Assembly: GCA_002197995.1 (NCBI GenBank)
Contig: NGZR01000001.1
Span: 1,054,001 to 1,118,000, forward strand
DNA from: Gaeumannomyces sp. JS-464
Lineage: Eukaryota > Ascomycota > Sordariomycetes > Magnaporthales > Magnaporthaceae
DNA: 64,000 nt
Reading direction: 5' to 3'
Shown here: piece after piece, positions 24,647 through 37,260 of the stretch
Layout of the letters: every line of letters begins with the position of its first letter
Numbering within the stretch: position 1 is the stretch's first letter
Translations under genes and position numbers: made by a program
Notes under the pieces: generated by a model
Databases searched by the model: none
Told to the model about the DNA's origin: nothing
Seen by the model: the letters and a program-made list of their open reading frames with translations, nothing else

Positions 24647-25964
24647 TATTATTATTTAATATTTAGCTCCGTATAAATACAAACGCCATTTTCGAAAGGC
24701 TAAATAATTATAAGGAGTTTTTTATCGCAAATTTGGTAATTTAATTTAAATCCGTTAAATTTTTGCAAAAAAAAGCGATAAGTACAGTTTGCCTTTTCCG
24801 TTTTTTTTATTTAAATTATCTTTTAATAGCGTAATTTAACGCATTAGTTTTAACTTTAAAAGGTTTGTTTAAGTTTAACATCGCTAGTATTAATTTTTAT
24901 ATTACGGCGTTACGTAACGTTTTAAAAGCGTTTTATTTTTATTTCCTTTAATAAAATTAAACCTTATTTTTAGTAAAATTTGTAAATAGTGCAACTTTTT
25001 TGCTAAAACTTTAAATAAACCTTTTATAAAAGTTTAAAAATTTTAAAAACCTTTATACTTTTTTAACGTTTATAAATACGGGTTATTTTTTAACCTTTTA
25101 AACCTTTTTAAAGTTTATAAAAATTTGTCTTAATGTAATTATAAACCTTAAAAAGGCAACTTTTTAAATGTGTTATACACATTTTTTTAGTTTAATACAA
25201 AGCTTTACTTCGAGCAATTTTTAAAGCATTTTATATACGTGCTGTTAATATTTTTTTATTATTTTTAAAAAAACTAAAATGTCGTCGAAATACGCGAGTA
25301 CGAAAACACGAGGTATTCGCGTAATACGTGGTTAATTATTTTTTAAAAACGTGATTAATACGTTAATAAAACCAAAGGTTATTACTAAAAACTCGTAGCA
25401 TTTTAATTTTGTTTTAAAAGCTGTTAATTACTTTTGGCTTTTTTTAATTCGTAATAAACTATAAGCTTTACGTAAGTTTAAAGCCGTAAATACCGGGCTT
25501 TTTTAAGCATATTTTTTAACTCGTCGATAAAAAGCAAAAAAATACCGATTTTTTATAATAGCTTTATTTAACGGGCGGTAATCGACGTATATCCGCTTTG
25601 TCCCGTTTTTTTTTATTTTTTATAAAATTTTATATCTTATTAAAAAGTTTAAAAGTTTAATAAACCCTTTTCGTAATTTTTTTTAATTGTTTTTTTAGCA
25701 CTTTTTATTATTAATGGTTAAATTAATACACTTTTTAATATTTAAATTATATTTTTAATTTGCTTTTAATTTTAAAATCAAACGGTTTGTATTCGGGAAG
25801 TATAATTATTAAGTTTTTTTTAAATAACCGTTAATATTTAAAATACTTTTGTAAAATATTCCCTACTCGAATAACGAGTTTTACTCGTTCGTTTAAATCG
25901 ATATTATTATCGAATAATTGCGAATTTATTAATATCGGATTACCGGGTTAATTGCTTTATCTAT

Positions 25965-26408
25965 TATTACGACCAGCATGTAAGCTTTTAAAACAAAAGG
26001 TAAAAAAAGGCTTTAAAGTGGTACTTCCGCCCCGCCCCGGTTACGTGGAGTTACGTAAACCAAAAGCAATTTGTGGATTTATAACAAAGTAATAAATTTA
26101 AAAAAAATTTGTAAATTTGTAATAAAGTAATAAAAAAAAAGGATTTATAAATTTATAGCAAAACTATAAATCCAATTTAACATAAAGCAAAAAGCAGCGT
26201 ATATTTAAAAATAAATTTATTTTTATTTTAAATAGCTTTAATTAAAGCTTCGGCATTAGTTAATTTAAGTTAGCTTTTAAGCATTTTTTAAAGTAAGTAA
26301 TTAAATTGTCTTTTTAAATTACGTATTTCCTTATTTACCAGCATTAGCGATACTGTTTTTCCCATTCCCGAAATGCCTTACTTTAAAAGCAAACTTTTAA
26401 TTATAACA
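25965..26408 (+). repeat. 5' LTR of Gypsy-1 copy C
   Basis: It starts TATTACGACCAGCATG (TG of the family start now TA) and ends TTAATTATAACA. It is 444 bp and aligns with the complement of 47,884-48,311. A short patch at 26,028-26,050 (CCGCCCCGCCCCGG) escaped the AT drift. Confidence 0.82.
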
Positions 26409-26440
26409 ATTTAATTAATTTTATTTAATACTTTATCCGA

Positions 26441-27750
26441 AAAATAAAACAGCTATAACAAATAGCAGTAAAAAGCTTAAAAAGGAAAAGATTACAGTTT
26501 TTACTTTTAACGGTGTTAAATACGATTTCGACGAAACAGCTAATCCGGCTAGCCTTTTTAAGCTTATAGCGGGCGAAATCGCTAAAAGCCAAACCGAAGT
26601 AAAGCAATTTACTGCGAAATTGGTATCTTTTAAAGCATTTATCGCAATCCGAGCGTATAAGTTCCCCTTCCCGGATTTTTACGAAAGAGAAAACGGAAAG
26701 TTTAAAACGTTTTTTTACTAAATGCAAAAGCTATTTTAAGTTTTACAAACGGCAGTTTGTAAGTAAAAAACAAAAAATCGTTTACTTTGCTATTAAGCTA
26801 AACGGCAAAATGAAAAAGTGGTTTTAGCTAACCTAAAGCGATTATTTTAAAAGGTATAAAAATAGCTAAAAAGCTATTAAGCTTATTTTCGCCAACTTTA
26901 AAACCTTCGGAAAAAAATTTAAAAAAGTGTTCGGAATAGTTAACGAAACCCGAATCGCCGAAAAAACCTTATTAGCTTTTAAATAAAAAGGAGCCGCAGT
27001 TAAATACGCCGTAAATTTTTAACGAATTAGTACTAAGCTTAATTAAAACTACGTTACGTTAATATTGCACTTTTATAACGGGTTACGCAAAAACGTAAAA
27101 AATAAATTCGCGAAGCAAAATCGCTTGGAGTTTTTTACGGATTACGCTAAAAACGCGGTTCGCATTAGCGATAAATTGTATAAACGATAATAGGAAAAGA
27201 AAAGATATGGTTTTAAAAGTGCGGCATAAACTAATAAAGCTAACCAAAAAAAAGCTAAATAATAACCTATTACGGCTTATAAAACGCATTTAAACCTTAT
27301 AAACCTTAGCGTAAAAGCCGCTTATTAGCAGTATGGATAGTAAAAAAAGCAAAAGCAAAACCCGAAAAACGAGAAATGCTTTAAGTATAGCTAAACTAGC
27401 TATATTAAAATTAACTGCCTTTAGCGGGATAATAACCGCCAAGTAGCGAACTTTTAACGAACGCGGAAAAGCTTAATATAAAAAGGATTATGCCCCGGAA
27501 TAGCGTTTAGCTAAACGTGTTATAACGATAAGCTATATACCACATATTAGTTCGATAAAAAAGCTACCGGATGGTATTTTTAAAAACCTTAAAACATTTG
27601 CATATTTAAAATTACGAAGTTTAAATACGATAGCGAAGCGAGTAACGCGTCGCTTTCGGGATTACAAGCTCGAAAGGAAAAAACGACGCAGTTTTTTATA
27701 AAACTTAAAAAGAAACGACTTTAATAGTTAATTCGAAGGAAAAAAAAGCC
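26441..27750 (+). pseudogene. Gypsy-1 gag (copy C)
   Basis: Plus-strand text begins KITVFTFNGVKYDFDETANP at about 26,490 and passes through KAFIAIRAYKFPFPDFYERE (about 26,631-26,690) to WF..SDYFKRYK (about 26,820-26,860), RISDKLYKR (27,157-27,190) and a broken C-terminal region near 27,520-27,560 (CYNDKLYTTY). This is the capsid-type gag of fungal Gypsy elements with its 'F-N-G' opening and alternating aromatic/charged helices. Stops and frame slips abolish it. Confidence 0.75.
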
Positions 27751-28899
27751 TAAAAAAAGCTTTTAAACTAAACACACCTTTTTTAAAAATCGAAAAACTT
27801 TAATACCGACGTTAAAATAAATTAAAACGGTTAAACTTTTAAAACAGCCGATTTTTAAAAACGAGTAAAAAGTTCGAACGGCGAAACTTTTATACTTATA
27901 ATTCGTAAAAGCTAAGCAAACTGGAAAAACTAACGCGTTTTTACGCTTTTCGATATTTTAAAGTGTTTTTAAAACGTTAAAGTTTTAAAATACCTAAATG
28001 GCTCGTTATGCTACGCTACGCCGGCGAACGGAAATAACAATTAACTTTTATCGTAATTTAACGATTAACAAAAAGTTAAATACGCTAGCTACTGGTCCAA
28101 CGACGTAAGCGAGTTAAAAAGGGCTGCGTTAAAACCCGAAAACTATTTTAGCGTTAATTTGGAACACTTCGAACATTTATACCTTTTTTAAGCAAAATGC
28201 ATTTATAAAAAGTGCAAATTTTACTTACGATTTAAACTTAAACACGATTTTTTCCTACGGAGGTTAAAAAGCGAGCTAAAAGTTAAACCCCGTTTGGCAT
28301 TTTAATTATTACGGTAGGAATTAGCTTAAATCGGCAGGTTTACCGCAGTTTTTAAACCTAGCGAATAGCACCTAATGCTATGTATTATTAGGATATTCGA
28401 TTAAAAAAAGTGCGAAATTATAAAATACAAAAAGCATATATTATAAAAGGCGGAAGCTTAGCATTAAAAGATTACGCAAACGTACGTACCGTTCGACCCG
28501 AATAAAAAAACGAACGTACGGTACCCGTTTTTTTACTAAAAAACTAAAAAAAACCATTCCAACGGAAAGCACGGAATAAAAAAAACCGATAAAAACCTTT
28601 ATAATAGTAAAATCGAGTTAATCGTACGACCTATTAACATTTCGAATGGAATATTAAAAAAAGTTTAAAATAATAATCGATTGCGAAATATAAAGCGATT
28701 ACGTATCGCTATAAACGGTTAAACGGTATAAAATTTTTATAAAACGGAAATATTAATCGTATTAACTAAAAACGGTCGAAAAAATACTTATCGTTTATAA
28801 TAAAAAATAAATCGATTAAAAAACGCAATTAGTAATATTACGCATTTAAAATGGGGAAAACGTTATTGTTATACTAAATAAGCTAAATATAAAAAAAAG

Positions 28900-30285
28900 A
28901 AATGTAATTTTCGGAATTCTTTAGTTTAAAAAAACAATTTACGGATAAATTAAACTATTAGCTAAGTTTAATAAAAAAGCTATAAATAATTAAAACGGTT
29001 TACTAATTACGAATTTTAAACCGTAAATATAAAAAATAACGAAAAAAGGTTATAACGGTAATGGAACTTAGCAATTTACCTTCGCGTTTAATATCGACGG
29101 GTGTACGATTATTTAAAGTAAAAGGCGATTAAAATGATTAAACTAATATTAAAAAACGGCTCGCGAATATTTCGGAGGAATATTATAAATACGAGAAATT
29201 ATTTAAAAAAACTTAAAAACGGTACTTCCCGAATATAAACCGTTCGATTTTAAAATTAAATTTAAACTAAAAACGTAATTTAAGTATTAAAAGCTATACC
29301 AATTTAGCTTTTAATAATAAAAAGTGCTAAAAAAAACAATTGGAAAAAAACTTATAAAAAAGACATATTAAACTTTTTGATTTTTTAATAAAATACAGGA
29401 TTTTATAAAAAAAAAAAAAACGGAAAGAATATATATCGATTACTGCTTATTAAATAAAACTACGATTAAAAATCGGTATTTTTTACCTTTTATCGATAAA
29501 TTACGAAATAAGCTCGGCAAAAGCCTAATATTTTACCGTTTTAAACTTACGAAAAGCTTATAGCTTAATACGGATTAAAAAGGCTAAAAATGGCTTACGG
29601 CTTTTAAAATAAAGCTTAAATGCTACGAGTTTTTAGTAATAACCTTTAAGCTTACTAACGTATTAGCTACGTTTTAAAGGATAATTAATTATATATTGCG
29701 CAAATATTTCGATATTTTTATTTTCGCGTATTTTAACGATATTTTAGTTTTTTCGAAAACGATAAAAAAGCATAAACGGCACGTATATAAGGTATTTTAA
29801 AAGCTGTTTAACGCAAAGCTTTTTATTAAACTAAAAAAGTGCGAATGGTATTTGCGGGAAATCGCTTTTTAAAAATTCGTAATTACATTTAAATATGTTT
29901 GCATAAATTTTAAAAAAGTTAAAAAAATTAAAAAGTGGTTTATATTTAAAAACGTTACGAAAATACGAAGGTTTTTAAAGTTTTTAAACTTTTACAAACT
30001 ATTTATCCGTAATTATAACAAAATCGTTATATTATTTACAAATTTTATTAAAAATAACCACTAGTTTTATTAAAAAAAAATAAAAATAAAAAGCTTTTAA
30101 GCAATTATAAAACGTCATATTAAAAAAAACTAATGTTAGCATTTTTAAACTTGAAAAAACCTTTCGAAATCGAAACGAACGCGTCGAATTACGCGATTAG
30201 CGGCTAACTTAAATAGCGAAACGATTAAAAACGCTTGCACTTTTATGCGTTTTTTTCGCAAAAGTTAAACAAATTTAAATTAAAC
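28900..30285 (+). pseudogene. Gypsy-1 protease/reverse transcriptase (copy C)
   Basis: RT motifs appear in order: RIYIDYCLLNKTTIKNRYFL near 29,428-29,487 (family D-Y-R-x-L-N-x-x-T), FKLTNVLATF near 29,649-29,678 (family F-G-L-x-N-A-P-A-T-F), and YFNDILVFSK near 29,730-29,760 (family Y-L-D-D-I-L), followed by the fingers/thumb text RFLKFLNFYKLFIRNY (about 29,970-30,020). One catalytic Asp is Asn. RNase H begins near 30,100 and is split by pogo P4. Confidence 0.85.
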
Positions 30286-32130
30286 TAACGTGGTTTACAA
30301 GCGAGTGCTACACATAAACGAGTGCCACAATTAACGCGTCCACGCGTTAATCCAACTTTATTTACAAATATTTCCACAACAAATAATAGCAAACTAAAAC
30401 GACGAACGCAAAATTATATTGGCCTTTTAAGCGATCGCATTAAATTTACAATTAAATATACGGATCGCCGTTAAGATTTACGAAATTAACTTTTCCACTT
30501 TCGCTTAGCGAAAGCGCGGCTAACCTGCTCGACGCGATACTATGCCTAAATTATAAAAATTAACGGAATTTGAAAAAAAGGCGCTTATTAAATATATACT
30601 TAGGCTAAATTCGCGAGCATTTCCTCCCCGGCCTTTTGGTATTAAAAATATGGCTAACCGACTGCTTGCCGAACGCGACGCGAGCGCCGTTAGCAAAACT
30701 GGGTCGCGAACTTCGTTAAACGCCGCGCAAAGCTCGGTACGCGTTAAATTCGAAAGTACGACTACCAAAAGGCCAAATGCGAAAATCCCAAGCTCGTTTT
30801 TACGTAAATCGATTTTATACGGAATACTATAGCCAAATATGGCATTATAAATAACGACATTTACAATTTCGACAAAACTGGCTTTTTTATAAGCATAATC
30901 GCCGCCGTTATGGTTATTATAACATCGAAAGGCCGTAATAAAGCAAAACTGGTTTAACTTAGCAACCGGAAATGGGCTACAATTATTTAAAGGGTTAATT
31001 ATTACGGTTAAGTAATCCCCCTTTTTATTATCGTTAAAAGGCAATACTACTTAGCTAATTGGTATTCGAAAACCGACTTTTTACAAAATTAGGTTATTTT
31101 AACGAGTTTTAACGAATGGATTACGAACGTGCTTGGTTTAAAATGGATTTAGCATTTCGATAAATACATTATAGCTTGCAAAAAAAGGTCACATCGTTTA
31201 TTAGTGCTAAACGGGTATAAAAGCTACTATTCGACGGATTTTAAACTTTATTGCCAAAAATATAACATCGTTACGCTTTGCATGCCTTCGCATTCGTTTT
31301 ACTTTTTTTAACCGCTTAACGTTAAATGTTTTAGCCCGTTAAAAAAGCGTACGGTCGATAAGTCGAAAACTTAATAAAGTTACACGTTAATTACGTAATT
31401 AAAATCAAGTTTTTTTCGGCGTTTAAAGCGGCATTTTTTAACTTTATAACTGAAAAAAATATTTAAAAAGGCTTTCGAAAGGCTAGCTTTGCTTTTTTTA
31501 ATCCGCAATTAGTTTTAAAAAAGCTAAATGTAAGGTTACGAACTTTAACTTTTTCGAAAAAGCTTTTAAGCAACGCCGAACCTTAAATTTCCAAAACGCT
31601 TTAAATAACTAAGGACGTAATTTCGCAATCCGAACATATTAAAACTCGAATTTCCAATTACCGAAGCAGCTTTTCGTTACTTATGCTAACGGTTGTAAAC
31701 CAATTAACGAAAAGGGCTAAAGCAATTATGCATCGGGTTAACCTTTTGGAAAAAAAGTGCTTTAAATTACGAAAAGCGAACGAAGCGCTAAGCAAACGCT
31801 AAAAGGCCAAAAAAACACGTGTTCGATAAAAAGGGTTACATATTATTGAAAAAATACGAAATGTTTTAAACTAGCAAAAGCTGGATAAGCAGTTATAGCA
31901 AAAAATGCGCGATTATAAAGGTTAAAAAGGAAGGCGACGACGACTCGTTAGCGATGTAGCATTTGCGGTAAAACCGGACATAATGCGCGCATTTGCTAAG
32001 AAAAAGTAAAAACGTCCGATATATACAATTCCAAGTAGTTTAAATGGATTCCTGGCGTTGTTAGGTTGGCATGCGCGTCGATTAACCGGAAGTCGGGTGT
32101 AAGTGTGGCACTCGTTTGTAAACCACGTTA
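30286..32130 (+). mobile_element. pogo/Fot1-type transposon P4
   Basis: 1,845 bp between TA dinucleotides. The termini read TAACGTGGTTTACAAGCGAG at left and the complement of TAACGTGGTTTACAAACGAG at right, each followed by a second AAACGAGTGCCACA-type motif. The transposase frame starts at 30,542 (MPKL), with NFDKTGF near 30,864 (first Asp retained) and a complete C-terminal C-x2-C-x4-H-x4-C knuckle (RCSICGKTGHNARIC near 31,951-31,995). The uninterrupted target site is at 42,144-42,145 in copy B. Multiple TAA/TAG stops inactivate it. Confidence 0.92.
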
Positions 32131-32449
32131 TTAAATTTACGATAAAAAACTTTTAGCAATTATTTAAGCATTTAAAAAGTGGTAACCGCACTTTTATAAA
32201 GCGAAGCATTAAATTATAATATATACGAATTACAAAAACTTAACGTATTTTACTATAAGTAAAAATTTAAATAAGCGATAAATCCGTTAAAACGAATTTT
32301 TGCAAAATTACGATATCCGGATCGAATATTGGAAAAGGTTGGAAAACGGCCGGGCGGACGCTTTAAGCCGACGACCGGACTATTAAGTTGCAATACCTAA
32401 AAAAACACGAGTAATTTTAGCGGAAAAACGAAACGGATTTTTAATTCCG

Positions 32450-33098
32450 GCATAAAAAATGCTCGTTAAAACGGTTTAATAAAAAAAAGTTTAAACCTTA
32501 AAAAAAATTTAACAAATTTACAGCCAATTAGCATATGGCTATTAAAGCGTAATTAAAACGTAAAAAACGGTTATAATAATATTACGGGTTTATAAAAACT
32601 CGAGCTAAAATATAAAACGCAATAAAAAATTGCGAAAATTACGCTAAAAATAAGGCTAGCAAGTATAAGCCTTATAAGCTTTTACAACCGCTATTAGCGC
32701 TAAGCGAAGCATAGCAAAAAGTTATTATAAACTTCGTTATTAAACTTTCCCAATTTAAAAAACCGATAACCGGAATAAAATACGATAATATATTGGTAAT
32801 AATAAATAAGCTTACCAAATACGCTTTGTTTTTACCATATAAAAAAAGCAGCAACGTTATAAAACTAACGTGCGTTTTTATTAAACACGTAATAGCGGAA
32901 TACGGCACGCCGAACCGTTTAATTACGGATAAAAACAAATTATTTACAAGCAAATTTTAAAAAAAATTTACAAATAAGTTAAAAACGAAGCACTTTTTAT
33001 TTATAATTTACCACTTTTAAATAAATAAATAAACAAAGCAAATAAACTAAACCATAAAGCAGTATTTACGTTATTACGTTAATTACAAATAAAACGAC
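32450..33098 (+). pseudogene. Gypsy-1 integrase core (copy C)
   Basis: An uninterrupted plus-strand stretch at about 32,760-32,957 reads YDNILVIINKLTKYALFLPY, then IAEYGTPNRLITDKNKLFTS, the classic rve core (family: V-D-R-L-T-K and S-D-R-G-x-x-F). The first catalytic Asp codon reads Asn (INKLTK), while the second is kept as ITDKN. The HHCC region upstream is broken. The gene is cut by pogo P5 after QTER-like text near 33,040. The same region appears as a minus-strand match at about 41,321-41,602 in copy B. Confidence 0.85.
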
Positions 33099-34857
33099 TA
33101 ACGTGGTTTACAAATAAATGGAACATATAAGCGAGTAAAACACGCGACCGCGATAATACGACGCGTTTTTTCCTATTACTAACTCCTCCATTAACAAACA
33201 TAGCAAAACAAAATAAAAAAGGCAAATTAATCCTCGCTTTTTAAGCTTTGCAATCCGACTTAAAACTAAATTTTCGGGCTGTTGCTAAAATTTATTCCGT
33301 CGTTTTTGCCACTTTATCGCGTCGAAAGTACGGCCAATCTGCTCGATGCGATAGCATGCCTAAATTACGGAAATTAACGAAATCCGAAAAAAAAAACGCT
33401 TATTAAATATATATTTAAGCTAAATTCGCGAGCATTTTTTCCCCGGCCTTTTGGTATTAAAAATATGGTTAACCAATTGCTCGCCGAACGCGATGCGAGC
33501 GCCGTTAGTAAAAACTAGGTCGCGAACTTCGTTAAACGCCGCGCAAAGCTCGGCACGCGTTAAATTTGAAAATACGACTGCTAAAAAGCCAAATGCGAAA
33601 ATCCTAAGCTCGTTTTTGCCTAATTCGACCTTATACGGAACATTATAATTAAATATAGCATTTTAAATAACGATATTTATAATTTTAACGAAACCGGCTT
33701 TTTTATAAGCATAATCGCCGCCGTTATATTATTATAACGTTAAAAGGCCGTAGTAAAGCAAAGTTAGTTTAGCTTAGTAATTGAAAAAGGTTACAATTAT
33801 TTAAAAGGTTAACTATTGCGGTTAAACGATCCCCCTTTTTATTATCGTTAAAAGGCAGTACTATTTGGCCAATTGGTATTCGAAAACCGACTTTTTACAC
33901 GATTAGGTTATTTTAACAAATGCTAACGGGTAAATTACGAATAAGCTCGGCTTAAAATGGATTTAGCATTTCGATAAGCACATTATATCGCGCATAAAAA
34001 GCAATTATCGTTTGTTAATGCTAAACGGTTACGAAAGCTACCATTCGACGAATTTCGAGCTTTATTGCCAAAAATATAATATTATTACGTTTTGCATGCT
34101 TTCGCATTCGTTTTTTTTTTTAACCGTTTAACGTTAAGTGTTTTAACCTGTTAAAAAGGCGTACGGTTAATAAATCGAAAATTTAATAAAATTACACGTT
34201 AACCACGTAATTAAAATCGAATTCCTTTTGGCGTTTAAAACGGCATTTTTTAATTTTATAACTGAAAAAAATATTTAAAAAGGTTTCCGAAAGGCTAGCT
34301 TTGCTTTTTTTAATCCGGATTCGGTTTTGGAAAAGCTGGATGTAAAGTTACGAACTTTAATTCCCCCGAAAAAGCTTTTAAATAACGCCGAACTTTAAAC
34401 TTTTAAAACGTTTTAAACAGTTAAAAACGCAATTTCGCAATTCGAATATATTAAAACTCGGATTTCCAATTACCGGAGCAGCTTTCCGTTACTTATGCTA
34501 TTAGTTATAAACCAATTAACGAAAAAGGCTAAAGCAATTATATATCGGGTTAACCTTTTAAAAAAAAGTGCTCCAAATTACGAAAGGCGAACAAAGCATT
34601 AAGCAAACGCCAAAAGGCTAAAAAAACACGTGTTTAATAAAAAGGGTTATATATTATTAAAAAAATACGAATGTTTTAAACCAAAAAAAGCTAAATAGGC
34701 AGTTATAGCAAGAAATGCGCGATTATAAAAGTTAAAAAAAAAAGGCGACGACGATTCGTCGGCGATGTAGCATTTGCGGTAAAACGGGACATAATGCGCG
34801 CATTTATTAAAAAAAAGTAAAAACGTCCGATATATATAATTCCGAATAGTTTAAATA
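33099..34857 (+). mobile_element. pogo/Fot1-type transposon P5, right end missing
   Basis: Left terminus TAACGTGGTTTACAAATAAA at 33,099. The body is homologous to P4 through the C-terminal knuckle (about 34,765-34,810) and breaks off at GTTTAAAT 34,857 without a right terminal repeat. NFNETGF near 33,680 shows the first catalytic Asp changed to Asn. The left flank matches the empty site at 41,174-41,175 of copy B, but the right flank belongs to another element. A deletion or recombination therefore removed the right end together with the rest of Gypsy-1 copy C. Confidence 0.88.
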
Positions 34858-35999
34858 CTTTGGTTTAGTTATTATAATAACAGGGATACGTATAAACGAA
34901 AACAAAATACGGGCAATTAAAAAGTGGTAGGAATTACATTCGTTAAAAAACTTTTAACGTTTCGTTAAATTCGTTAACTTTTACCGACGATTTATTAAAA
35001 GCTTTTTAATTATCGCGCAACTTTTAATAGCATTAATAAGCGAAAAGAGTTGGCCGGGTTTACTTATAGCTAAAGCTTTAACGGCATTTCGATAGCTAAA
35101 AAACTTTTTTTTAACCACGATTACTTTAGCTTTTCATAACCCTAGCAAACGAACTATCGTAAAAACGAACGCTTTCGATTAAGCGTTTAGCGAAATCCTA
35201 TTTTAAAAAAAAGATAACGGGGCTTAACGCCCGGTCGCCTTCTTTTCGTTTAAACATTTGCTAGCGAAATGTAATTACGAAATTTATAATAAAAAACTCC
35301 TAATTATAATTAAAGCTTTTGAAAAATAGCGCCCCGAGCTTTAAAACGCCGAATAACTAAAAGAAGTTTGGTTAAACTATAAAAACTTTTAATATTTCGC
35401 AATTACTAAACTTTTAAACCAGCGATAAGTTCGGTAGTTAAAATTCTTTAGCGATTTTAAATTTTAAATTATTTATAAACTAGGAAAATTAATAATTGTG
35501 CCAAATGCATTTTCCCGATTACCAAACGTTCGATTAGCGGATATACGCGATATAATAAGCGATAAAATCGTTTTACGTTAAAAAACGTTACTTTTAAAAA
35601 GTGTTTAGCAATTAAAACATTAGCAAAATAACGGCATACCGATATTTTTATAACATATAGCATTTTACTAATTGGATATATTAAAACCTATTAATACGCT
35701 AATCGATAACGTTTACGAAAAATGCGAAGTAATTTAAACGATGTTAAATATACGAAGCTTAATAGCTAAACAATTCCCGCATTTCGTTCGGAAATATAAA
35801 ATTGCTAAAGCCGATTGTTTAGCAATTCTGCGGGCGTATTTATATCGAAAAACCGATTATAAATCCCGTTTAACGACGTTTTAAAATTGCAAATCCTATA
35901 TTAAACATATAGTTTACCGCTAAAAAAGCATCCTAGTAAAACGAAAATATACGACCTTATATAAAAAACTTACACGTAGCTAGGTTTATAGCGAAACGT

Positions 36000-37260
36000 T
36001 AGCATTTTTATTTAAGGCTATTACTTATGCAAAATGGTAAAAGGAGGAAAAGGTTCGCTAAACGGATTATTAAAACCGCTGCTAATACCATTTTGGCCGT
36101 AAACGGATATTTCGATGGATTTCGTTAAGCTATTACCGAAATGCAAACGGAACGGGATTAAATACGAAAACGTTTTGGTAATGGTAAACCGTTTAACGAA
36201 AATAAAATATTATATCCCAATTGGTATAACGGATACGGGTTGCTTCGCTAACGCTTTCGTTACGTTAATATATCGCTATTACGGCATACCAAATACCATC
36301 GTTTTTAATAAAGGGATGCAATTCGTTTCGGCATTTTGGAAAGAATTATCGTAACGTTTTAGCGTTATTTTCCGCATATCGTTATCGTATTACTCGAAAT
36401 CCGACGAATAAACCGAAATAATTAACGCGTATATAAAATAATACTTTCGAACATTTTACTTATTTTACTAAAACGATTAGGTCGATTAGCTATTTTTAGG
36501 AAAATTCGCTAATAATAACCTAATGTTAAAAACCACATACGTTATACTATTATTCGCTAATTACAAATAATACTTATATATAAGCATAAAGCCAAAATCG
36601 AAGCAAAACGAAAGCGGAATACCAGCAATTTAGCGTAAAATTTATAACGCTATTATCGTTGCAAACCGCATTAAAAAAGTTTTCGAATTCGTTAAAACAT
36701 TAACAAAAGCATTTAAAAAACGCTACGAGAAAACAGCGAACCGCTATTATTAAAACATAAAAACATTTGAAATAAGCGATTTAGTTTAAGTAAATATAAA
36801 GTATATAACAACATCCCGCTTTACGCCGAAATTTAACGACAAATAAGTAGGACCGTTTTACGTAATTATAATGTATTTACGCGCTTTTACTATCGATTTG
36901 CCGGCGAAATACAAAATTTTCCTTATTTTTCACATATCGCTAATAGTAAAAGAAAAACCGGGCTTATTAAAACAAAAACAAGTAAACCGGCAATACGCGG
37001 GGCGAGCGGATAGCGTAATATTAACGGAATATCCAAACTAGGGCGACGAAAACCCAGCAAAGGAATAGCACTTTAACGCGATTTTAAACTTTAAAAGGAT
37101 ACCCAAAACATTAAAGTATAAAGTAAAATGGGCTGCGCCGCATAAGCCCACGTAAAAGTTAATACGGTTCCTAAAAAAGGCGAACGAAAAAATACAAAAC
37201 TTTTACAAACGCTACCCGGGCAAGCCAAGCCCCCGATATAATGGCAACCCCTCGTAGTAA
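36000..37260 (+). pseudogene. Integrase core and chromodomain tail of Gypsy element E
   Basis: 36,115-36,354 is open and reads MDFVKLLPKCKRNGIKYENV, LVMVNRLTKIKYYIPIG and TIVFNKGMQFVSAFWKELS. Family positions V-D-R-L-T-K and S-D-R-G-x-Q-F carry Asn instead of the catalytic Asp, consistent with G-to-A change. The core goes on with stops to about 36,900 (KFNDK..GPFYV). At 37,081-37,240 the text ILNFKRIPKTLKYKVKWAA is a chromodomain opening (family: I-L-x-x-R...Y-x-V-K-W). Confidence 0.78.

Larger units (their letters stand above)
20257..25964 (-). mobile_element. Gypsy-1 body 'A', minus strand, truncated at its 5' side and split by pogo P3
   Basis: It aligns along its length with the minus-strand copy B (39,667 to about 43,300). 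Contents from right to left: protease/RT (RT about 25,680-25,080), RNase H, [pogo P3], integrase (about 22,350-22,050) and a 3' tail up to the LTR at 20,256. The body ends at 25,964, where a plus-strand Gypsy-1 LTR begins. Its gag and own 5' LTR are missing there. Stops are ubiquitous. A coiled-coil reading frame lies on the plus strand at about 20,590-20,830 (see the matching frame in copy B). Confidence 0.82.
25965..33098 (+). mobile_element. Gypsy-1 copy 'C', plus strand, 3' truncated, split by pogo P4
   Basis: The element begins with a 5' LTR at 25,965 and runs plus-strand through gag (26,441 to about 27,750), protease/RT (28,900-30,285), RNase H (32,131 to about 32,450) and integrase (to 33,060). 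It is then cut at 33,098 by pogo P5, and the chromodomain/3' LTR end is missing. Order and homology make it a Ty3/Gypsy element of the same family as A, B and D. RIP-type stops occur in every domain. Confidence 0.87.

Noticed and set aside
32672..32953. Minus-strand open frame that recurs at 41,321-41,602
   Set aside because: It is the antisense shadow of the Gypsy-1 integrase core. Recurrence reflects the repeated element, not a gene.
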